From: a virus
IMG/VR virus record: IMGVR_UViG_3300037069_000922
Coordinates: 1 to 20,424 of that record
DNA: 20,424 bases
Direction: 5' to 3' (one strand)
A model generated the notes under the pieces. The model was not told the DNA's origin and did not search any database. It saw only the letters and a list, made by a program, of their open reading frames with translations. A program made the translations under genes and the position numbers. Positions 14,975-20,424 of this stretch are shown in pieces. The stretch's first letter is position 1; the number at the start of each line of letters is the position of its first letter.

Positions 14975-17685
14975 CTGTCGCGCAGCACGAACGGCTCGGT
15001 TACAACGAGCATGTAGGTGACACCGAGGTCGCAGGTGAGATCGCCCGCGACATCTACACCAACTGGGACAACGACCGTTGGCGCAACGCCTTCATCATGT
15101 CGCTGGGCTCGTACTGCGAGAACCAGGTCATGGCCCACAAGGAGGAACTGGAGGCGATGATCCACGCTGCTCACACGAGCACCGTGGACAAGGCTCGTCG
15201 GGCGGTCGTCAAGTCCTACCTCGTCTCCAAGGCGAGCGTGCGGATTGACGACTACACCCGCAAGGGACCTGACGGTACGAGGATTCACGTCGAGGGCTAC
15301 ACCCAGCATCGTCCAGGGGCTGCTCGTCGTGTTCCTGTAGGCGATGACCCGCAGGCTGCCGCAGCGGCTCTGCTGGCTGCTTACAACCAGCGAGTCGCTC
15401 CTGACAAGCAGGCTGCTCAGCACCACGTCGCGTACCACATCTCTGGCCCCAACGGGGATCACATCGCCATCCACAATGCGGGCGAGGCACCGCACGTGGC
15501 TCCTGACGAGGAGATCACCCACATCCAGTCACTGGGCATCCCTGATGCCAAGTTGAGCGGCCACCAGGCCTACAACCTGGCGACCCAACTTGGTGCGAAT
15601 GCTGCACAGGCTGGCTCTGCTGGCGCTGTTGTGCAGGGCGTTGCCGATGCCGGTAAGGGCAAGGACTGGTTCGAGCGACTGACCTCGATGTCGAAGGCCC
15701 TGCACTACGCCACTGGTGGGGGAGCAGGCCCTGTCCCTGTCCAGGTTGCCACGGCCATGGGGCAGGCAGTCGGTCAGCACGGTCCTGAGGTTGCTCGTGT
15801 CCTAGGTCCGTCCATCCGGCGCTACTCCTACAAGTACCGGGGGATGACGGCTGCCCCTGAGCAGTTCAGCCGGGTTGCTCTCGATGGTCGGCAGGCTGAC
15901 GGGAAGGGCAACAAGGAGACCAACCAGGCCTTTGAGCGCAAGTTGCTGGGGACCTTGGCTTCCACCAACCGTGCCAAGGGTGGTCTCGGTGCAGTCCCAA
16001 CCGATGAGCAGAACCGGCTGATGCTCCAGAGCGGCGCTACTGCTCCCTCGCAGGGGTTCATCATCGACCCCAGGGGCAAGGCCGTGCAGCAGGCCGTGGG
16101 GCACGCTGACGACCACTACGTGCCGTTCAACCTGTCCAAGTTGCACGCCCTCAAGAACGGCTCCTACGTCCGTTCACGGGCTTATGGCGGGCCGACAACC
16201 GAGGACATCTCGTTGGGGATGCGCTCTGGTGCTTCGCGGATCTCCACCATCTCTCGGCACGGGATCTACACCGTGCAGTTTGACCCGAGGGCCAACACCA
16301 AGCGGTACGGCTACACCCCGCGCCAGGTGGTGAACAAGTACGCCCGCCTGTTGGACGCCATCCAGTCGGGCAAGGTGACTGACCCGCAAGACAACAGCAA
16401 GCAGTTGAAGTTGGACGAGCACGGCTACTCCGTGGCTCTCCAGTCCCTCAAGCACCAGTACCCGTTCCTCATCCAGGCCGTCTATCACGAGCCACCTAGC
16501 GAGATCTCTGAGTTGGAGGGACTGCGGGCCGGTACCGGCGAGAAGGACACCGGCTACATCCGTCCGATGTACCTCAAGCCCACTGGGGCGATGGCGGGCT
16601 TCCATGACCCGTTGCTGGGTGGAGCGCAGTCCTACGACCACCTGGAGGGCTACCGCTCTGCCAAGGCCTCACGGCTTGCTGTGGAGCGCGAGAAGGCTAG
16701 GCAAGACGCGAGGCCCCCACAGCGTGGCCCTGGTGGTGCAGAGGCTGCGAAGGAGAACATCCATCGTTACGGCATCAACCCGGAGCAGCCTGGCTTCACT
16801 CCGCAGCAGAAGCAGACTGCGCAGGCGCTAGGTACCGACTGGGGTGCTACACGACGGAGTTACCGCTCGCGGGAATGGTCAGAGACCAAGAACGCCGCTA
16901 TGCAGGAGCACGCTGCCAAGATGCTCCAGTGGCACCTCAACAACTCTTCACCTGACGAGTTGCTGCCTGAGGCTGGCCGCTTCTACTCCATGTTCGATGA
17001 CGCCAAGAACGGCGACAAGGACGCCATTGATGGCCTGGAGATGATCCGTACGGGTGAGGGCGGCACCCGTGAAGACCTCATCGATGTACTTGGTGACATC
17101 TCGGACCAGATGGAGAAGCAGAGCGCTGACCCACTTGCACTTGGTCACTACATCGAGTGGCGGCACGGCCTCAGCGACGATGACGAAGCGGACGACAAGG
17201 AGTACCAGGCGCAGGCTGGTAAGGCTCCTACCATCAGCCCTGAGGCATTGGCCAATGACCCGATGTACAAGGCGGCGATGCGCCACCAGTTGATGACGGC
17301 CTGGCGCAACACCAAGGACCCGAACATGTCGTCCGAGAAGAAGGACGCGGCGCGTAAGTGGTTCGAGGAGCCACAGAGCAACGGGATGATCCCTGGCGAG
17401 TTCTTCGATGACCCGACCAAGAACGCCACAGGTGCGCATCCTGATGACATCCACGGGTTCACGCCGTACGAGCAGATGGCACGCCAGATGGCGCGTGCTC
17501 GGGGCCAGAACCTTCCCTTCAAGCGCCGCGAGGTCCCTGAAGAGGAAGCCGAGGACCCTCACACGGCGGTCTCTGAGGAAGACGACGACGAGACACGTGC
17601 GCGGAAGGCCAAGGAGTACGAGGAGCAGGCCTACCGCGAACTCATGGCAGCCGAGAGCCCCGATGACGATTCGCAGATCTCGTGA
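14971..17685 (+). CDS. 904-residue head-module protein of unknown function
   Basis: Starts at GTG 14971 overlapping the portal stop, and its own TGA overlaps the MuF gene, so all three are translationally linked. The N-terminal 90 residues are helical (VAGEIARDIYTNWDNDRW, ELEAMIHAAH). A DDYTRKGPDG-x-x-x-HVEGYTQ motif follows (about 93-112), of a kind seen in actinophage head proteins. Then come an Ala/Gly-rich region (about 195-270), IRRYSYKYRG (282-291), a long mixed region with RHGIYTVQFDPR and GYIRPMYLKPTGAMAGFHDP, and a highly acidic C-terminus (EEEAEDPHTAVSEEDDDE). No catalytic motif or membrane segment was found. It may be a minor capsid, internal or injected protein; the position between portal and MuF supports a virion role. 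Confidence 0.85.
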   Translation: MTVAQHERLGYNEHVGDTEVAGEIARDIYTNWDNDRWRNAFIMSLGSYCENQVMAHKEELEAMIHAAHTSTVDKARRAVVKSYLVSKASVRIDDYTRKGPDGTRIHVEGYTQHRPGAARRVPVGDDPQAAAAALLAAYNQRVAPDKQAAQHHVAYHISGPNGDHIAIHNAGEAPHVAPDEEITHIQSLGIPDAKLSGHQAYNLATQLGANAAQAGSAGAVVQGVADAGKGKDWFERLTSMSKALHYATGGGAGPVPVQVATAMGQAVGQHGPEVARVLGPSIRRYSYKYRGMTAAPEQFSRVALDGRQADGKGNKETNQAFERKLLGTLASTNRAKGGLGAVPTDEQNRLMLQSGATAPSQGFIIDPRGKAVQQAVGHADDHYVPFNLSKLHALKNGSYVRSRAYGGPTTEDISLGMRSGASRISTISRHGIYTVQFDPRANTKRYGYTPRQVVNKYARLLDAIQSGKVTDPQDNSKQLKLDEHGYSVALQSLKHQYPFLIQAVYHEPPSEISELEGLRAGTGEKDTGYIRPMYLKPTGAMAGFHDPLLGGAQSYDHLEGYRSAKASRLAVEREKARQDARPPQRGPGGAEAAKENIHRYGINPEQPGFTPQQKQTAQALGTDWGATRRSYRSREWSETKNAAMQEHAAKMLQWHLNNSSPDELLPEAGRFYSMFDDAKNGDKDAIDGLEMIRTGEGGTREDLIDVLGDISDQMEKQSADPLALGHYIEWRHGLSDDDEADDKEYQAQAGKAPTISPEALANDPMYKAAMRHQLMTAWRNTKDPNMSSEKKDAARKWFEEPQSNGMIPGEFFDDPTKNATGAHPDDIHGFTPYEQMARQMARARGQNLPFKRREVPEEEAEDPHTAVSEEDDDETRARKAKEYEEQAYRELMAAESPDDDSQIS

Positions 17686-20195
17686 CGACGCTGGATGACC
17701 TGAGCCAGCCGTACCTCCCGCCTGCCTCGGGGGTTGCTAACGATGATCTGGCCAAGGACATCGGGCAGGCCTTCCTCGCCTCGGTGGTGGCTGCCAAGGT
17801 GCTGGACTGGTCCGGTCTCGGGAGAAAGTGGGCTCGGTCTGGCTTCATGACCGACCACTTCAACCAGGAGGTCAGTGACAAGTTCGTCAGCGTCTTCCAG
17901 CATGACCTCACTCCTCTACTCGTGGAGGCTGCCCTACGTGGTATCCACCACGCCCAGACGGAGTTCGGTGAGACGGTCGATGTCTCCCCGAAGGTCGTGG
18001 AGGACTGGGCTGGTGTCTACGCGGCGGGAGTGGCCAAGCAGATCGCAGACCAGAGCACCTTGGCCATCCAGGACGCAGTGAACATGGGGGTCAACAGCCG
18101 TCTCCCCGGTCCTGCACTGGCTGACCGGGCTCAGCAGATCTACGGGCTGGACCCCCGCTCGGCCAACACCTTCCAGGCCATCACCACCAACAAGAACCTC
18201 CCCAAGGACAACAACCTCCTCAAGGTGCTGGCTCAGTTGCTGGTGGGGCGTGGCCACATCATCGGGGACGTCCACTCTGTCGCCGGGATCAACTTCGGCA
18301 AGCAGTTGGTCTACATGCAGGCCATGGAGAACGGCCAGTTGCTGCCGGATGCCCGGAAGGTCTGGCTGACTGCTCTGGATGAACGGGTCTGTGACACTTG
18401 TGGCCCGATGGACGGGATTGCTGTCCCCATCAACCAGTCCTTCGAGGTGCAGTTGCCGCTGCCCAAGACCTCACGTGGGAAGAACCGCAAGACCACCAAG
18501 GCCATCGTGCCTCCGGTCCACCCCAACTGCCGCTGCACCATCGTCACCGAGGACAGGATGGAGGGCGGGATCATCACCCGCACCGCCCGTCGTCGTGGGG
18601 ATCTGTTCTCTGAGCCTGAGGACATCCTCTTCCAGAAGGCCCTTTTCGAGGAGTCCAAGCATCCTCGTGCAGGAGATGGGCGGTTCTCCCGGATCGCAGG
18701 GCACCTCAACAGTCACCGGGTCGAGGGCTTCGACTCACACGAATCCTCTATACGGGACGCGGTGACTCATCTGGCGGGGGTGGACCAGGAGTTCCGTGAG
18801 GGCATGTTGCGGCACGCCTATGGCGACTTCACGCCTGAGGAGTACCAGAGCGCCGCCGTACATATGGCCATGAACGATGACCAAGCAGGCATGGAGGCGA
18901 TGACCGCTGAGGGCAACTCCCGCGTGGTGCCTGCCTTCCGTGACCCTGAAGTGCAGAGTCGCCTCATCCATCACCTTGGTACGGACGAGAGTGAGGCAGC
19001 CAAGAAGATCTTGGGGTCGCCGCTCTACAACCTCTCTAACCACCCGGAGGTGGATCACGAGGATGTCCGCGCTCTGGTACGAGGCGCGGAGGTCTGGTCC
19101 AACACATTGAATGGGCGCAACCGCATTCGTGAGGTGATGGCCACTCCGCAAGACCGCCTCACCACTTACGGGAAGATGCTGCGGACCTTCGTAGACGCTG
19201 TGGAGGACGCTCCCCACAGTCCGGTGCGCCTCTATCGCGGGATGTCCATTGACGACTGGGAGTTGGCCAACTGGCAGAAGGGCCACGAGTTCTCGCTGGA
19301 CCTCAGCAGTTTCACCGACTCCAAGGGTGTTGCCGAGCACTACTACCAGACCGGTCGGGACTTCAAGACCCAGCAGGTCATGGCGTCGATGTCCGAGGAG
19401 GAGGCGCTCACAGACGGGCTCTTCCAGGTGGGCGAGCACCACAACGTCCTGATGATCCTGGACCCTGGTGCGAAGGCTCTCAACATCAGTCCATTGACGC
19501 TCCAGACTTCTCAGGCTGAGTGGGTGACCAGGGGAAGGTTCGTCGTGCAGGACGTCCACCTGTTGGACAACGCCAAGACCGTCATCCGCATCACTCAGGT
19601 GGCTGAGCGGGTCTTCAAGGCTGCGTCGGTGCCGGATGACGACCCGCTTCTGGAGAAGTTGAACACCCCGCTCCCTAAGCCTCAGGTAGAGGAAGAGGTT
19701 GCCAAGGACTGGACCAAGTGGAACCAGGAGCACAAGCACCAGGCCGAGGAGGGTGCGACTGGCGCGGTCGGAGCAGCAGCGGGTCAGGGGCTCTACCAGA
19801 GCACGGCCTACGGCCCCCGCACGGTCTCTCGGTACGTCAACAACCACAACTCGGAGTCCAAGTCGAACAAGTTGTGGTACGAGCGGGCGATGAGCAAGAC
19901 CCCTCTAAAGAGGATGCGGGAGAAGAACAAGGAGGCGATGTCTGCCTCGCAAAGGGACAAGCGGATCAAGACTGCTCGTAGCGCCCTTGCTGAAAAACTC
20001 GGTCGTCCTCCTACCGACACAGAGTTCTATCGTGCCGGTGGTGCAAGTCATCTAGGGGTAACTGGCCACCGCCTAGAGCGGGTGCTTTCTTACACGCATG
20101 GCGGTAGGACTGGGAAGGCTGTAGGCACCTTGGCGACCATCGCTGCTGCCACTGCTGCTGAGGAAGCGCTACGCCACCACGAGAAGAACCGGTAA
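17682..20195 (+). CDS. MuF-like head protein fused to an ADP-ribosyltransferase-like domain
   Basis: 837 residues; GTG 17682 overlaps the previous stop. The N-terminal 300 residues are a MuF-type head morphogenesis domain: VWLTALDERV, C237-D-T-C240-G-P-M-D-G, and H280-PN-C283-R-C285-T, which likely hold zinc. Residues about 505-640 match the R-S-E class of ADP-ribosyltransferases: R519 in LYRGM, S543 in SSFTDS, and Q611-A-E613 followed by WVTRGRF, with a VLMIL strand before it. Such enzymes move ADP-ribose from NAD to a target. MuF proteins enter the head and some are known to carry toxin domains, so this may be an effector delivered with the DNA; that is inference. The C-terminal 140 residues are basic, with a helix-turn-helix-like LAEKLGRPPTDTEFY (769-783). 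Confidence 0.88.
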   Translation: MTTLDDLSQPYLPPASGVANDDLAKDIGQAFLASVVAAKVLDWSGLGRKWARSGFMTDHFNQEVSDKFVSVFQHDLTPLLVEAALRGIHHAQTEFGETVDVSPKVVEDWAGVYAAGVAKQIADQSTLAIQDAVNMGVNSRLPGPALADRAQQIYGLDPRSANTFQAITTNKNLPKDNNLLKVLAQLLVGRGHIIGDVHSVAGINFGKQLVYMQAMENGQLLPDARKVWLTALDERVCDTCGPMDGIAVPINQSFEVQLPLPKTSRGKNRKTTKAIVPPVHPNCRCTIVTEDRMEGGIITRTARRRGDLFSEPEDILFQKALFEESKHPRAGDGRFSRIAGHLNSHRVEGFDSHESSIRDAVTHLAGVDQEFREGMLRHAYGDFTPEEYQSAAVHMAMNDDQAGMEAMTAEGNSRVVPAFRDPEVQSRLIHHLGTDESEAAKKILGSPLYNLSNHPEVDHEDVRALVRGAEVWSNTLNGRNRIREVMATPQDRLTTYGKMLRTFVDAVEDAPHSPVRLYRGMSIDDWELANWQKGHEFSLDLSSFTDSKGVAEHYYQTGRDFKTQQVMASMSEEEALTDGLFQVGEHHNVLMILDPGAKALNISPLTLQTSQAEWVTRGRFVVQDVHLLDNAKTVIRITQVAERVFKAASVPDDDPLLEKLNTPLPKPQVEEEVAKDWTKWNQEHKHQAEEGATGAVGAAAGQGLYQSTAYGPRTVSRYVNNHNSESKSNKLWYERAMSKTPLKRMREKNKEAMSASQRDKRIKTARSALAEKLGRPPTDTEFYRAGGASHLGVTGHRLERVLSYTHGGRTGKAVGTLATIAAATAAEEALRHHEKNR

Positions 20196-20230
20196 GCGAC
20201 AAGACGGGCTCTACCGGCCAGGCTGGTTTC

Positions 20231-20424
20231 ATGGGTGACGTCTTGAAGGCTGCGGCAGAGGCGGCGTGGAAGACCGATGCGGGCTTCCAGACCATCGCCA
20301 AGTACCTCTACGGCGATGACGTGGTCCTGGAGGATGTCCTCGATGACATCGCCAAGATGGACCCCGTTCCTGCGGATCTGCACGCTCCTGACGGACCACC
20401 CAGGAAGAAGCGCAAGAAGGATTC
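20231..20424 (+). CDS. Small basic-tailed protein, 3' end beyond window
   Basis: An open frame from ATG 20231 continues past the right edge. It is the first possible start after an in-frame stop near 20159, and lies 35 bp after the MuF-ART stop. The 64 codons seen give an alpha-helical, Ala-rich start (MGDVLKAAAEAAWKTDAGFQ), an acidic middle (GDDVVLEDVLDDIAK), and a lysine/arginine cluster (PRKKRKKD). No clear ribosome binding site is visible. In this gene position a scaffold, decoration or head-assembly protein would be expected, but the sequence does not decide it. Confidence 0.6.
   Translation, partial: MGDVLKAAAEAAWKTDAGFQTIAKYLYGDDVVLEDVLDDIAKMDPVPADLHAPDGPPRKKRKKD

Noticed and set aside
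18735-19847. Reverse open frame of 370 codons opposite the ART region
   Set aside because: It is antisense to a well-supported domain and overlaps it completely; no promoter, ribosome binding site or motif.

Overview
The window is a stretch of a high-GC tailed dsDNA bacteriophage (or prophage) genome, most likely a siphovirus of an actinobacterium. The reasons are G/C-rich third codon positions, tightly packed genes with ATGA and GTGA overlaps, a Mu gp29/MuF-type head module, and small proteins of kinds common in actinophages. No tRNA, integrase, CRISPR array or insertion sequence was seen. The host and phage assignment is inferred from gene content and composition, not from a database search.

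Layout: (1) 1-8940 is the 3' part of one enormous tail-fibre gene, at least 2979 codons and open at the left edge, built from many repeated beta-rich modules and ending in an H-type-lectin-like tip. (2) 8977-9672 holds three small genes: a Ser/Thr-tailed protein, a CxxC protein and a short coiled-coil protein, closed by a hairpin terminator. (3) 9742-10918 holds a 43-residue protein with three CxxC motifs, a holin-like membrane protein, a small helical protein, and a coiled-coil protein with one membrane segment. This looks like part of a lysis cassette, but no endolysin is in view. (4) 10915-12426 is the large terminase, overlapping the gene before it by 4 bp, followed by two small genes (12435-12844) and a terminator. 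(5) 12860-13480 is a short reverse-strand island: two small genes, each with its own promoter and strong ribosome binding site, with hairpin terminators and three related operator-like sites. (6) 13481-20424 is the forward head module: portal, a 904-residue unassigned protein, an 837-residue MuF protein carrying an ADP-ribosyltransferase-like domain, and the start of one more small gene cut by the right edge.

Together the forward genes form a late operon set: terminase pumps DNA through the portal, and the MuF protein and its large neighbour are likely minor head or injected proteins. The long fibre would make host contact and the small membrane proteins may help lysis. The most unusual items are the MuF-ART fusion and the reverse-strand island with its repeated operator-like sequence, which splits the terminase from the portal.
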